The position numbers were made by a program, and so were the translations under genes. The notes beneath the pieces were generated by a model. It was not told the DNA's origin. It worked only from the letters and a program-made list of their open reading frames with translations, and did not search any database. A DNA stretch of 64,000 nt from Mesorhizobium sp. dw_380 (lineage in GTDB: Bacteria > Pseudomonadota > Alphaproteobacteria > Rhizobiales > Rhizobiaceae), in NCBI RefSeq assembly GCF_018588885.1, contig NZ_JAFFIW010000005.1, positions 62,001 through 126,000 of the forward strand. The letters run 5' to 3'. Positions 1 to 8,825 of this stretch are shown here, one piece after another. How positions within the stretch are numbered: the first letter of the stretch is position 1; each line of letters begins with the position of its first letter.

Positions 1-2
1 TG

Positions 3-1664
3 TTCGTGCTCCGCGCCGACAATCGAGGCGAGGGCGGAGTGCTGTCGCTTATGGCGCTGGCGCGCAACAGTTTCCCGACCCGCTCTGCGGTGATCCTCGG
101 CATCGGCATCGGCATCGTCGGCGCGGCGCTTTTTTTTGGCGACGCCGTCATTACGCCGGCAATCTCGGTACTGTCGGCGGTCGAAGGTATGAATGTCGTC
201 ACGCCGACGTTCCAGCCCTATGTGGTGCCGCTGACACTGGCCATCCTGGCGATCGTGTTTGCGGTACAGCGGTTTGGCACCGGCGGCGTAGGATTGGTGT
301 TCGGACCCGTTACCGCGCTGTGGTTCCTGGCCATCGGCCTTTCCGGGCTCAACCACATCATGGACGACCCGGAAATCCTGCTGGCAATCAGCCCGCATTA
401 CATCGTGTCGTTCCTGGTCAACTCGCCTGACGTCGCCTTCGTTACGGTTGGTGCAGTCTTCCTCGCCGTCACCGGAGCCGAGGCGCTCTACGCCGACCTC
501 GGCCATTTCGGCCGCAAGCCGATCGTGCTCGCCTGGCTGGCGATCGTGTTCCCTTGTCTGTTGCTCAATTATGTCGGGCAAGGCGCCTTCGTGCTGGCAA
601 ATGGCGGCGTTGTCGGTCATCCGTTCTTCGAGATGAACCAGGGCTGGACGCTTATTCCGATGGTCGTGCTTGCCACGGCGGCGACCGTGATCGCCTGCCA
701 GGCGGTGATCTCCGGCGCCTTTTCGCTGACCAGGCAAGCGGTACAGCTCAACATGCTGCCGCGTTTCGTCATCCAGCACACGTCGGAAAAACAGTCGGGC
801 CAGATCTATCTGCCGCGCATCAACCTGATGCTGGCGCTGGTGGTGATGCTGCTGGTGGTCGGCTTCGGCGAATCCAGCCGGCTGGCCTCGGCCTACGGTA
901 TTTCGGTGACCGGCAATATGCTGGTGACGAACATACTGCTTTTTGTTGTGATGACGCGCATCTGGAAATGGCCGCTCGGCGTCGCGATAGCCTTAATGGC
1001 GGTGTTCGTCTTCATCGATACCGGCTTCTTTGCAGCTAACATCGTCAAGGTATTCGAAGGCGGCTGGGCCTCGCTTGCCATTGCCGCAGTGATCGTGATG
1101 ACCATGTGGACTTGGATAAGAGGCAGCAGGTATCTATTTGACAAGACGCGCAGGAACCAGATTCCGCTCGATTTCCTTGCGGGCAATCTGTTGAAGAAGA
1201 AACCGCAGCTGGTGTCCGGTACGGCCGTGTTCCTGACCAGCGATCCCGCCAGTGCGCCGACCGCGTTGATGCACAGCCTGAAGCACTACAAGGCGCTGCA
1301 CGAACAGAACGTCATCCTCTCTGTGGTGACGGCGCAGCAGCCCGTGGTGCCCGACAGCGAGCGGATCAAGATGGAAACGATCAATGAGCTGTTCATGCGG
1401 GTGACACTGACCTTCGGCTACATGGAACAGCCTAACATCCCGCGTGCGCTGGCGATCTGCCGCAAGCAGGGTTGGAAGTTCGACATCATGACGACGTCCT
1501 TCTTCCTGTCGCGTCGCTCGCTCAAGGCGTCACCCAACTCCGGCATGCCGGTGTGGCAGGACAAGCTGTTCATCGGCTTGGCGCGCACGGCCGCCGACGC
1601 GACGGAGTATTTCCAGATCCCGACCGGACGTGTGGTCGAGATCGGAACGCAAGTGGCCGTTTAG
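3..1664 (+). CDS. kup: Kup-family potassium uptake protein (5' end outside window)
   Basis: The protein is a low-affinity potassium/proton symporter of the KUP/HAK/KT family in the inner membrane. The reading frame is open from the first bases of the window, and the first visible codons give the family motif [11 protein letters not shown], which normally lies about 80 residues inside the protein. The true start is therefore upstream of the window. About 553 residues are visible against a usual 620-640. The first 370 residues hold repeated hydrophobic segments (for example [19 protein letters not shown], typical of Kup). They are followed by the soluble C-terminal domain containing [14 protein letters not shown] and ending in EIGTQVAV. 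Composition is regular and GC-rich, as expected of a functional gene. The family call is secure; the exact paralogue is not known. Confidence 0.93.
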   Translation, partial: FVLRADNRGEGGVLSLMALARNSFPTRSAVILGIGIGIVGAALFFGDAVITPAISVLSAVEGMNVVTPTFQPYVVPLTLAILAIVFAVQRFGTGGVGLVFGPVTALWFLAIGLSGLNHIMDDPEILLAISPHYIVSFLVNSPDVAFVTVGAVFLAVTGAEALYADLGHFGRKPIVLAWLAIVFPCLLLNYVGQGAFVLANGGVVGHPFFEMNQGWTLIPMVVLATAATVIACQAVISGAFSLTRQAVQLNMLPRFVIQHTSEKQSGQIYLPRINLMLALVVMLLVVGFGESSRLASAYGISVTGNMLVTNILLFVVMTRIWKWPLGVAIALMAVFVFIDTGFFAANIVKVFEGGWASLAIAAVIVMTMWTWIRGSRYLFDKTRRNQIPLDFLAGNLLKKKPQLVSGTAVFLTSDPASAPTALMHSLKHYKALHEQNVILSVVTAQQPVVPDSERIKMETINELFMRVTLTFGYMEQPNIPRALAICRKQGWKFDIMTTSFFLSRRSLKASPNSGMPVWQDKLFIGLARTAADATEYFQIPTGRVVEIGTQVAV

Positions 1665-1999
1665 GCATGCCCGGTTAAGCAGAATCAATTGGCATTTCGC
1701 GAGCCGGTGAATGCCTGACCGGGCGGAGGCCACGATGCTTGCGCCAAACTGGGGTCCGGTTCCAGGCCTGAAGCTTCCGGCCCCGAAAGCCGTCCTTTAC
1801 GCCTGCGATCATTTCCGTTCCGCATTGTCTTGCCGACCCACCAGTCGAGATGCGCTGAAACGACCTCGCCGGGCAGCAACTTATCATTTGAACCTAATCG
1901 ATGTGCCGCAAGTCCGACCTTCATTCTTCAGTTCACAGGCTAGCGTTGCCAAAATCGGCGTGCCGCCTAACCGGCGCCGCACCGTGACCTGTCAGGATG
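1665..1999. other. Intergenic, no gene recognised
   Basis: This stretch separates kup from the dnaE2 remnant. Short open frames exist on both strands, but none has a recognisable protein pattern or a convincing ribosome binding site. No terminator hairpin with a T-run was seen after kup. Confidence 0.4.
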
Positions 2000-2432
2000 C
2001 TATGCAGGCGCGAGGCAGAAGCTGGCTCGAGGCCGCCGGCCTGGTGCTGGTCCGGCAGCGGCCGGGCTCGGCCAAAGGCTTCATGTTCCTCTGGAGGATG
2101 AGACGGGTGCGGCAAACGTCGTCGTCTGGGTCAAGATCTCTCGAGAAATTCCGGCGCGTGCTTCTTGCTTCGGCCATGCTCGGCGTCCGCGGACGCATCC
2201 GACGGAAGAGGAGGTGGTGCACCTCGTCGCCCACGAGCTGACCGATCTGTCGGCCGGGCTGGCCAGCGTGGGAAACCGCAAGACGCCGTTTCCGTTGCCG
2301 CACGGCCGAGGGACGAGGCTCATCACGGCGGATCGGGCATCGATCCGCGCGGCATGCCGAAGGGGCGCGACATCGTCGATGCAGTATGACCATATCGACC
2401 CTATCAAGTTCAAGACGCGTAACTTCCGGTAG
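2000..2432 (+). pseudogene. dnaE2: C-terminal remnant of error-prone DNA polymerase DnaE2
   Basis: The remnant matches the last ~145 residues of DnaE2, the alternative polymerase III alpha subunit used in mutagenic repair with ImuA/ImuB. Pieces in different frames spell out the family's C-terminus in order: LVLVRQRPGSAKG, then a frameshifted EDETGAANVVVWVK-like piece, FRRVLLASAMLGVRGRI, VVHLVAHELTDLSAGLASVG, FPLPHGRGDEAHHGG and finally HIDPIKFKTRNFR followed by a stop. At least two frameshifts break it, and the polymerase body is absent, so it cannot be functional. Identification rests on recognising the PLPHGRGDE-HHGG and VKTRDFR-type ending of the family. Confidence 0.75.
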
Positions 2433-2485
2433 CGCTTCCGGAGGCCACTTCAGCAGCATGTTGTGCACACTTTTGTCGGACCCTG

Positions 2486-2683
2486 TTAACTGCCGATTGG
2501 CAGCAGGTCACCCCGTGCCGGATCCCAAATGTCGTCGCTCTCAAGCGCAACGACTGCCCGCACCCTTTTTAAGTCAGCGAGCACCTCCACCGCCGGACGC
2601 CGCCCCGTTTCCTGAGCCGCGGCGTAACGGGTGTATTTGTGACTGTCCGGCTCAAACCACTTCAACGATTCCAAAGTAGCCAT
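2486..2683 (-). CDS. Small hypothetical protein
   Basis: A 65-residue frame starts MATLESLKWFEPDSHKY and ends DPARGDLLPIGS. A longer frame reaches to 2758, but the internal ATG gives a more protein-like start. The composition looks like real protein (charged, no low complexity), but I do not recognise a family. It lies between two decayed genes and may itself be a fragment. Confidence 0.3.
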   Translation of the reverse strand: MATLESLKWFEPDSHKYTRYAAAQETGRRPAVEVLADLKRVRAVVALESDDIWDPARGDLLPIGS

Positions 2684-2879
2684 GGCATCGCCCTTGCGGC
2701 TGCGCGTGATGCGAATGATCGTGATCCCATCCTCAGCGCTCGCGTCGAATGGAGACACGCTGCCAACGCTTCATCTGCTCTACCCCATCTTTGTTCCAAG
2801 GCGGTCGGATCATCTCAATGAGCCCTGCCTCGGGGTGGCCAAAGCATGCATATTTATCGTTCGGCCCCGCATCGAATTA

Positions 2880-3339
2880 TCATCTGCGATGTGGGACTCG
2901 ATCTTGGGTTGGCGACGGCTTAGCTCCGGGAGTAGACGTCGGACCACTGATAAGTGCCGGACCTTCTCCACAATTTCTCGGCGGACTCATCGTGAACGCT
3001 CGATTGGACGTAAATGCGGTTCGCGGAAACGCAGGTCTGGCCGGCATTGCGGAACTTCGCCTGGACCGCACCGTCAACAGCACCGTCAATGTCGGCATCA
3101 TCGAAGATGATGAAAGGTGCATTGCCGCCGGTTTCAAGGCTGACCTTCTTGATCTGGTCAGAGCACTGACGCATCAGCAGCCGTCCGGCCTCGTTCGAAC
3201 CGGTAAAGCTGATCTTTTGAATCTTGAAATTGGTGCAGAGTTCACGGCCCACGCGATCACCTTCGGACGCATAGATCAGGTTGACCACGCCATCGGGAAA
3301 GCCGGCCTGATGGCGAGAGCAAACATTGCACCTAGCCAC
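2880..3339 (-). pseudogene. gabD (succinate-semialdehyde dehydrogenase) fragment
   Basis: About 320 bases here are nearly identical to the middle of the intact gabD at 12351-13808. The translated piece runs from QAGFPDGVVNLIYASEGD through the catalytic GQTCVSANRIYVQSSVHDE. The fragment has drifted: the general-base motif ELGGNAP reads ETGGNAP, and the frame ends shortly after the match. Both ends of the enzyme are missing. Together with the adjacent M16 fragment it repeats the gene order of the intact locus. Confidence 0.88.
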
Positions 3340-3439
3340 GCCACAATAAGATCGAGCGCGGCTTCGTTGCGTGCGGGTCTGTGGTCAGTGGAGGGCGGAG
3401 GAAAAGCGCTCGGCGTGCTCGCCCTCGCGATACCACTGG

Positions 3440-3810
3440 TTCGCGCCGGCAAGCGCCAGTTTCTGAGGCAAATCGCCGAACAGCTGGTAGAGCCTTACTC
3501 TCAGGGCTTGGCATCTATGTCGCCTACGACCGCCACATGCAGCCCGTCGCGTGCGAAAGCGGCTTTGTGGAAGGCGCTTAGATCGGAGGGCGTTACGCTA
3601 GTCAGGCTCCCTTGGGCGGTCTCGAATACGGATGCGTGCCGTAGATTCCGCGCCGCCAGGCCAGCTCGGCGATCGCATGAGGTTCGCGCTCATTGGCAAT
3701 GATTTCGGAGAGAAGCTGGGCGCGTATGCGGTCGAAAAGTGCTGGTGTAGCCGGCTGCGGGTCCCGCCACCGAGAATGTCGGCCAGCAGTCGAGCGCCGC
3801 GGCCTCGCAC
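3440..3810 (-). pseudogene. M16 zinc-protease fragment, internally deleted
   Basis: Pieces match two separate parts of the intact M16 protease at 14232-16907. Bases about 3455-3720 correspond to about 14830-15115 (the part containing [10 protein letters not shown] and [13 protein letters not shown], here IYGTHPYSRPPKG). Bases about 3720-3810 correspond to about 15900-16000 ([11 protein letters not shown]). The sequence between has been deleted and frames are broken. It lies beside the gabD fragment in the same order and orientation as the intact pair. Confidence 0.75.
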
Positions 3811-3975
3811 CAGGGACCGCCCATGAATGACTCATGCGAGGCGTCTCAAGGCTGTCCGCGATCCAGCGCCAGATCTCCGCCTCGCCCGAGGGGCGCAGAG
3901 CTGGCCGGTTGTGCAGGAGCCGTAGGCAATATCCGCCTTCCTCGTTCGGATGGGTAACGCTTGCGATACGGAGTC

Positions 3976-4055
3976 TTGACTTTGGCAGTCGCTCTGTGAC
4001 ATTACCTATATAAAGTTCGAAAGAAGGCGATATGGATCATGCATAGGTCACAGAG
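3976..4055 (+). promoter_or_regulatory. hipBA promoter with inverted-repeat operator
   Basis: A 9-base inverted repeat, CTCTGTGAC at 3992-4000 and GTCACAGAG at 4047-4055, brackets the likely promoter. TTGACT (3976) and TTGGCA (3982) are possible -35 elements, and TATATA (4007-4012) is a possible -10. The right arm lies 7 bases from the hipB start codon. HipB-type antitoxins repress their own operon, so these arms are good candidates for HipB operators (inference). Confidence 0.5.
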
Positions 4056-4061
4056 ACCCGA

Positions 4062-4400
4062 ATGAAGGCAACGTATAAACGCACCTATTCGCGCTACGCG
4101 ATGGAAGCGCTTGGCCTTTTCGGTAAGACCATCCGGCTTGGCCGGATGCAGCACCGGTTAACCGCACAGGAGTTAGCCGAGAGAATCGGTGTTTCACGCA
4201 GCACCCTGCAGCGCATCGAGAAGGGCGATCCCAAAGTCGAAATCGGACTGATGTTCGAAGCTGCTGCCATTGTCGGTGTGAAGCTGTTCGATGCCGACGG
4301 CAAGGGCATCACAGCCCTCACAGGCCGCATGGACGATCGCATCGCGCTGCTGCCGAAGCACGTCTACAAGGCCAGCAAGCAGATCGTCGATGAGTTCTAA
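4062..4400 (+). CDS. hipB: HipB-like antitoxin, XRE-family helix-turn-helix
   Basis: This 112-residue DNA-binding protein carries a Cro/C1-type helix-turn-helix at about residues 30-60 (TAQELAERIGVSRSTLQRIEKG). It is the antitoxin and autorepressor of a HipBA-type system: it binds HipA and the operon's operators. The gene overlaps hipA in the ATGAGTTCTAA junction (hipA start 4390, hipB stop 4398-4400), which indicates translational coupling. The inverted repeat just upstream is the likely operator. The N-terminal stretch (KATYKRTYSRYAMEAL) is typical of alpha-proteobacterial HipB proteins. Confidence 0.82.
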   Translation: MKATYKRTYSRYAMEALGLFGKTIRLGRMQHRLTAQELAERIGVSRSTLQRIEKGDPKVEIGLMFEAAAIVGVKLFDADGKGITALTGRMDDRIALLPKHVYKASKQIVDEF

Positions 4401-5706
4401 GGTCCCCAAGTACGACGAAGCCTATGTCTGGGTCTGGCTGCCGGGCGAGACCGCGCCGGTTGTCGCCGGGCGGCTATATGCCCATGACGGACTCGTCAGC
4501 TTCAACTATGGCAGGAGCTTTCGTGAACTGGGCAGCGCGATCCCGCTTTATCTCCCGGAACTGCCCCTGAAGGCAGGCGAATTGCCTTTGCTTCCTGGCC
4601 TAACCATGCCGGGATGCATCCGCGATGCTGCCCCTGATGCCTGGGGACGACGGGTTATCCTAAACCGCAAATTCGGTGTGAAGGGCGATGAAATCGCGCG
4701 GCTCGATATTTCAGAACTGACGTTCTTGCTGGAATCAGGCTCGGACCGCATCGGCGCGCTCGATTTTCAGTTTTCGCCCACGCATTACGAGCCGCGCGCA
4801 CTGGCCAATGCCACTCTCGAAGAGCTTGTCCAATCGGCGGAGCGGGTAGAGAAAGGTATTCCGCTCACCCCCGAATTAGATCAGGCGCTGCATCACGGCA
4901 GCTCGATCGGCGGCGCAAGGCCAAAGGCGCTGATCGAGGATGACGCCGTCAAGCATGTCGCGAAATTTTCCTCGTCTGCCGACCTTTACAGCGTCGTCAA
5001 AGGAGAATTCATAGCCATGCGGCTTGCCGCCTTGTGCGGCATCAGAGCGGCATCCGTCTCGCTCGTTCGCGCCGCAGGCAACGACGTGTTGCTCGTCGAG
5101 CGATTCGACCGGATCAAGGTCACGGGCGGCTGGCAACGCAAATCCATGGTCTCAGCGCTGACGATGCTCGCGCTCGATGAGATGATGGCGCGTTACGCCA
5201 GCTACCAGGATTTGGCGGAGATCATTCGCCACCGATTCACCGCGCCGTCGGAAACTCTGCGCGAGTTGTTCAGCCGCATTGTCTTCAACATACTTTGCGG
5301 CAACACCGACGATCATGCCCGCAACCATGCGGCATTCTGGGACGGGGCTAAGCTCACCCTCACGCCTGCGTACGATATTTGTCCGCAGGCCCGCAGTGGC
5401 CAGGAGGCCAGCCAGGCCATGCTCATCAGCGGCAATAACCGCATGAGCCGGATAGCGTCCTGCCTTGAAGCGGCGCATCACTTCCTGCTCAGCGCGCCGG
5501 AAGCTCTTGCGATTGTTGAAGGCCAGCTCCGATGCATTGCGGAGAATTGGCCGCGTGTCAGCGAGGAAGCTACGCTATCCGGCATAGATCGCAATCTGTT
5601 CTGGGGCCGACAGTTCCTCAATCCCTACGCTTTTACGGCGCTGGAAGGAAGCGCCGACGTTCTCCGCGCTCTGGCTGACGAACTACGCAACAGTGTTCAC
5701 GCCTGA
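4390..5706 (+). CDS. hipA: HipA-like serine/threonine kinase toxin
   Basis: The 438-residue protein is a HipA-family kinase. In E. coli, HipA phosphorylates glutamyl-tRNA synthetase and causes growth arrest. Visible family features are an N-terminal beta domain (VWVWLPGETAPVVAGRL), the glycine-rich loop SSIGGARPKAL at about residue 175, the catalytic NTDDHARNHAAF at about 310 and the metal-binding TPAYDICP. The full family length is present with no frameshift, so the toxin should be active. ATG 4390 was chosen because it overlaps the hipB stop; a longer in-frame extension to 4291 would lie wholly inside hipB. The substrate here is unknown. Confidence 0.87.
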   Translation: MSSKVPKYDEAYVWVWLPGETAPVVAGRLYAHDGLVSFNYGRSFRELGSAIPLYLPELPLKAGELPLLPGLTMPGCIRDAAPDAWGRRVILNRKFGVKGDEIARLDISELTFLLESGSDRIGALDFQFSPTHYEPRALANATLEELVQSAERVEKGIPLTPELDQALHHGSSIGGARPKALIEDDAVKHVAKFSSSADLYSVVKGEFIAMRLAALCGIRAASVSLVRAAGNDVLLVERFDRIKVTGGWQRKSMVSALTMLALDEMMARYASYQDLAEIIRHRFTAPSETLRELFSRIVFNILCGNTDDHARNHAAFWDGAKLTLTPAYDICPQARSGQEASQAMLISGNNRMSRIASCLEAAHHFLLSAPEALAIVEGQLRCIAENWPRVSEEATLSGIDRNLFWGRQFLNPYAFTALEGSADVLRALADELRNSVHA

Positions 5707-5939
5707 TCCGGCGCTGGATTTCGGACAAGCTCGGCAAGCGCAAGACGCCACAATATGGACAACCCTTGCCGTGCCAGGACGAAGATTGAACAAACGGCTC
5801 TTCAACAGTGACAACGTGCACTGCGGAGAGATGTTGAGCTGACACCGCAAAAGACCAAGACGCGCGACTTCCCGCGATACAACTCCACATAACTGAGCGT
5901 CTACAAGCGGTGCAGCCAGCCAAACATCCAGCCATCAAA

Positions 5940-6700
5940 GCGATGATCGTCTGATCTTTTGCCGATGACATCACGTCGGGGAAGACTTGTTCGAGCGCTT
6001 GCCGCTTCATATCGATACCGGCCTGGGCGTAGCGCATCGTTAGTTCAGCCCGAGTGGCCTGGCCATCGACTGATGGTGGCGATGTCAACACCCGCCTTGA
6101 CGAGGTGGATGGCCGTCGTGTCCCGCAAAGGGCGATGATGGATGCTCTTTTCCGCCATGGTGGTTCCTTCGCCCGCAGCCATGTGTGCGCAGCAAGTATC
6201 GAACACCGAACCGGGTGAGCAGTGTGGGGCGGTCGTTGCTTTGCTCGGCGGGACAGGGCGATACCAGACGAAGGTCACAATCGAAGATTCAGGATCCCTG
6301 AACTCGTGCATCCGTATTGAACATCAGCGAAAACAGAGCGTAATCCCGCTGTCCAGAAGGCGTGCGGCGGTCGATACGCGCCAGGACGCTCTTGATTTCC
6401 GGGCTCATCGAGATATCCGACAGGTGCCACCCACGCGCCCTCTTGAAGGGAAGTGTCACCACCAGTTGCAGCGTATCCTAATATTCGGGGTGCTCCGAAA
6501 TCAGGAACCGCGCAAAGGCATGCATCGCCGCCAGCCTTGCATTGCGGGTCGCAACTGCCACGCTCGACCTCAAGTGATGTGAGAAAGCTGCCCATCCTGT
6601 CGGTATTGATGTCGGAGACCGCTTCTTTCAAGAATATCTTCCCGCTCTCCCGCGGCATGAGCCCGTGGCATGCTTCGGCCCAATGCTGTGGATTGATGTT
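5940..6700 (-). pseudogene. Degraded tyrosine recombinase (XerC/D-like, possibly from a recombinase trio)
   Basis: Read on the minus strand, fragments in different frames follow the order of a XerC/D-type recombinase. They are an N-terminal core-binding piece (INTDRMGSFLTSLEVERG), VAPVGYLDEP, then the catalytic end with RPLRDTTAIHLVKAGVDIAT and ISRWPGHSG, followed in another frame by LTMRYAQAGIDMKRQALEQV. Several frameshifts make it non-functional. Just upstream on the same strand (about 6700-6790), a frame ends in a stop beside a new ATG (MKKHQSTALGRSM). This resembles the overlapping arrangement of 'recombinase in trio' elements, but only weakly. Confidence 0.65.
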
Positions 6701-6896
6701 TCTTCATGCCACAACCTCGCTGACGAGACCGCCGAAAGCCCCTTCAAAGCGGTCGGTGGCGATCTCTCGCAGCTTTGGAAGGTAGTGCATTGATTTTTCG
6801 TGGAATGGGGACCCTGTTTAAAGGGTGATTTTCGTCCAAACGGGACCCCTTAACGATGGGGTCATCAAGATGCCTCCGGCTTGATCGGAGGCATTT

Positions 6897-7691
6897 GTGT
6901 TTTGGATGTTGGTTTTAGAGACGATTGCAAAGATACGTCGGCTGTCGCTGGTCCAGGGGAAGTCGATCAAAGCGATCTGCCGTGAGCTGAAGATCTCGCG
7001 CAAGGTGGTGCGCAAGGTCCTGCGTTCTGAGGAGACGCAGTTCCGCTACGAGCGCAAGCACCAGCCCTATCCCCGCATGGGAGCTCGGCGTGAGACGCGG
7101 GACCGGCTGCTGTCGGCGAATGCGGCCAAGCCGCAGCGGGAGCGGCTGCCGGTCGCTTCGACGGCTTCCATTGCATTCCCCCGTCGGTGTCGAAGACCTG
7201 CACGGTGCGCTTCGACAACAACAAATACTCGGTGCTGTCGAGTGCCGTCGGTCGGCCCATCGAGATCCATGCTTATGTCGATCGGATCGCATCCGCCAGA
7301 GGATGGCGTGGTCGTGGGAGAACACGTTCGCTCCTTTGGCCGCAACGAGGTCGTCTACGATCCCTGGCACACGGCGCGCGCCGTTCCTTGGCTGGGTCGT
7401 GCGGTCGGCAATGGAGAAGGTGCGGCGCAGCTCAAGGCGGTTGATGACGTCGACCGGCAGATGGTGTTGATCCTCACCTGGGTGCTGACCGACGGATTGA
7501 GCGCGGTCGAGGCCGCCTGTCAGGAAGCCATCGAGCACGGTGCATCGTCGGCGCCGGTGATTCTCAACATCCTGGCCCGCAGCCGCGATCCGGCGCCGGG
7601 CACGATCCTTTCCATTCCCCAAGCGCTGAAGCTAGCTCACGAGCGGTCGCCGACTGCACCCGCTATGACAGTCTCAGGAGGACAAACAGCC
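6897..7691 (+). pseudogene. istA: IS21-family transposase IstA, broken
   Basis: The N-terminal piece (KIRRLSLVQGKSIKAICRELKISRKVVRKVLRSEET) is the helix-turn-helix of an IS21 transposase. After about 7190 the frame is lost, the central DDE region is largely missing, and C-terminal pieces appear in other frames (STAPSICC- and VRFDNNKYSV-type segments). The istB remnant follows directly, as in IS21 elements. Large internal deletions and frameshifts mean it is inactive. Confidence 0.7.
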
Positions 7692-8000
7692 ATGGAACGC
7701 ACCGAGGTACTGGAACTTTGGGAGCGCTGAAGCTCTACGGAATGCGCAGAGCCTATGACGAGATCATGGGCGCGTCGCCATCAAGCGACGGCACGAGCCG
7801 CCCAGGATTGTCGGTGATCTCTTGCAGGCCGAGATATCGGAGAAGCAGGCCCGCTCCATCAAATACCAGTTCGCTGTCGCCAAGTTGCCGCTGGCCAAGG
7901 ACATCGACGACTTCGACTTCGCCGACACGCCGGTCACCCCCTGATGCGCGATCTCGCCCGGCCGCGCCTTCGTCGCCGATCAGCGCAACATCGTCCTGGT
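7692..8000 (+). pseudogene. istB: IS21 helper ATPase IstB, truncated
   Basis: The start MERTEVLELWER-(frameshift)-LKLYGMRRAYDEIMG is the typical N-terminus of IstB. It is followed in another frame by EISEKQARSIKYQFAVAKLPLAKDID and the beginning of the nucleotide-binding region (VADQRNIVLVG), where it breaks off. The Walker A glycine loop is lost, so it is a remnant. Confidence 0.75.
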
Positions 8001-8060
8001 CGGCCGCCTTCACGGGTCACCCAACTCGCGCGGAAGGTCGACCGCATTGCGACGGGCGCG

Positions 8061-8153
8061 TGTCGACTTCCCAACAATGTCAGACAGGAGACGCAACGCT
8101 ATCGGAGCGATCGCATTGCCCGAAACGATTTTCCCAGTTGGCACGACAATTGC
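8061..8153 (+). promoter_or_regulatory. NifA-binding UAS plus sigma-54 promoter
   Basis: A perfect NifA upstream activator sequence, TGT-N10-ACA, lies at 8061-8076. A sigma-54 (RpoN) promoter, TGGCACG-N4-TTGC, lies at 8139-8153 with the required spacing between its GG and GC. Transcription would start near 8165, 32 bases before the ATG at 8197. A second, imperfect UAS (TGT-N10-ACG) begins at 8079. This is the arrangement of nif/fix promoters and suggests expression in nitrogen-fixing bacteroids. Confidence 0.65.
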
Positions 8154-8196
8154 GGTCCTATGCGCAAAAGCAAACTAGACCTGAGAGCCGCACCGC

Positions 8197-8825
8197 ATGA
8201 ATGTAGCCTCCCAATATCTGCCGCTTGTGGCGCATCACGAAGCCGGGCACGCGGTGGCCGCCATCGTTTTGCACCGTCAGACGTTCGACGACGACCGTGA
8301 ACTCCCTGCTTTCTCAAGTGTTAGTATTTACCCCGACGTCGGTGACGGAGAGTGCGGTGGTGTTGTCGAAGGCGCGGTTTTTATTCAGCGCAAGGATTCA
8401 CCTCGAAGCGAAAGCCGATTTTCGAGGACGATATGGATCGATGTTTGGAACGCGATGATGCGATCCGGGAGATAGTTGCGTGTCTGGCAGGTCCTTTTGC
8501 AGAATCCGCATTCGAAGGCTATCTGGACCCGCGCGATATGGCGATGAATGCGTCCGATGGGAATGAGGGGAGCAGCGACTACGCGGATGCCAAGCGAATC
8601 TATGGTGAGTTGCGGTTCCTGATGCCGCGCCGCCCCGATTGGGGGCGGATCGAAGATCGCACGGCCCGGCTAGTACTCGATCACTGGTCGGCCATCGAAG
8701 CATTGGCCGCGCATTTGCTGGTCAAGCATGATCTCCAATTCGATGAGGCTCTGACGATTGTTGCGCCGCATCTTCCGCCCATGCCAGCAGCTACGCCGCC
8801 AGAGCGTCATCCGCAGCCTGCTTGA
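8197..8825 (+). pseudogene. HEAGH-motif (M41/FtsH-peptidase-like) protein, frame broken once
   Basis: The first frame (8197 to about 8380) starts MNVASQYLPLVAHHEAGHAVAAIVL and carries an HEAGH zinc-binding motif like that of M41-type peptidase domains. The rest of the protein continues in the -1 frame up to 8825 (AIREIVACLAGPFAESAFEG, then SSDYADAKRIYGELRFL). The two parts add up to about 209 residues. The frame change falls at or near a run of five T (8378-8382). It may be a mutation, a sequence error or a programmed shift. A NifA/RpoN promoter precedes it. The substrate is unknown and there is no ATPase domain. The 3' end overlaps the convergent integrase remnant by 35 bases. Confidence 0.6.

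Noticed and set aside
2680-2696. Sigma-54-like TGGCATC-N4-TTGC
   Set aside because: It overlaps the start codon of a minus-strand ORF, has no NifA site nearby and no gene downstream on the plus strand.
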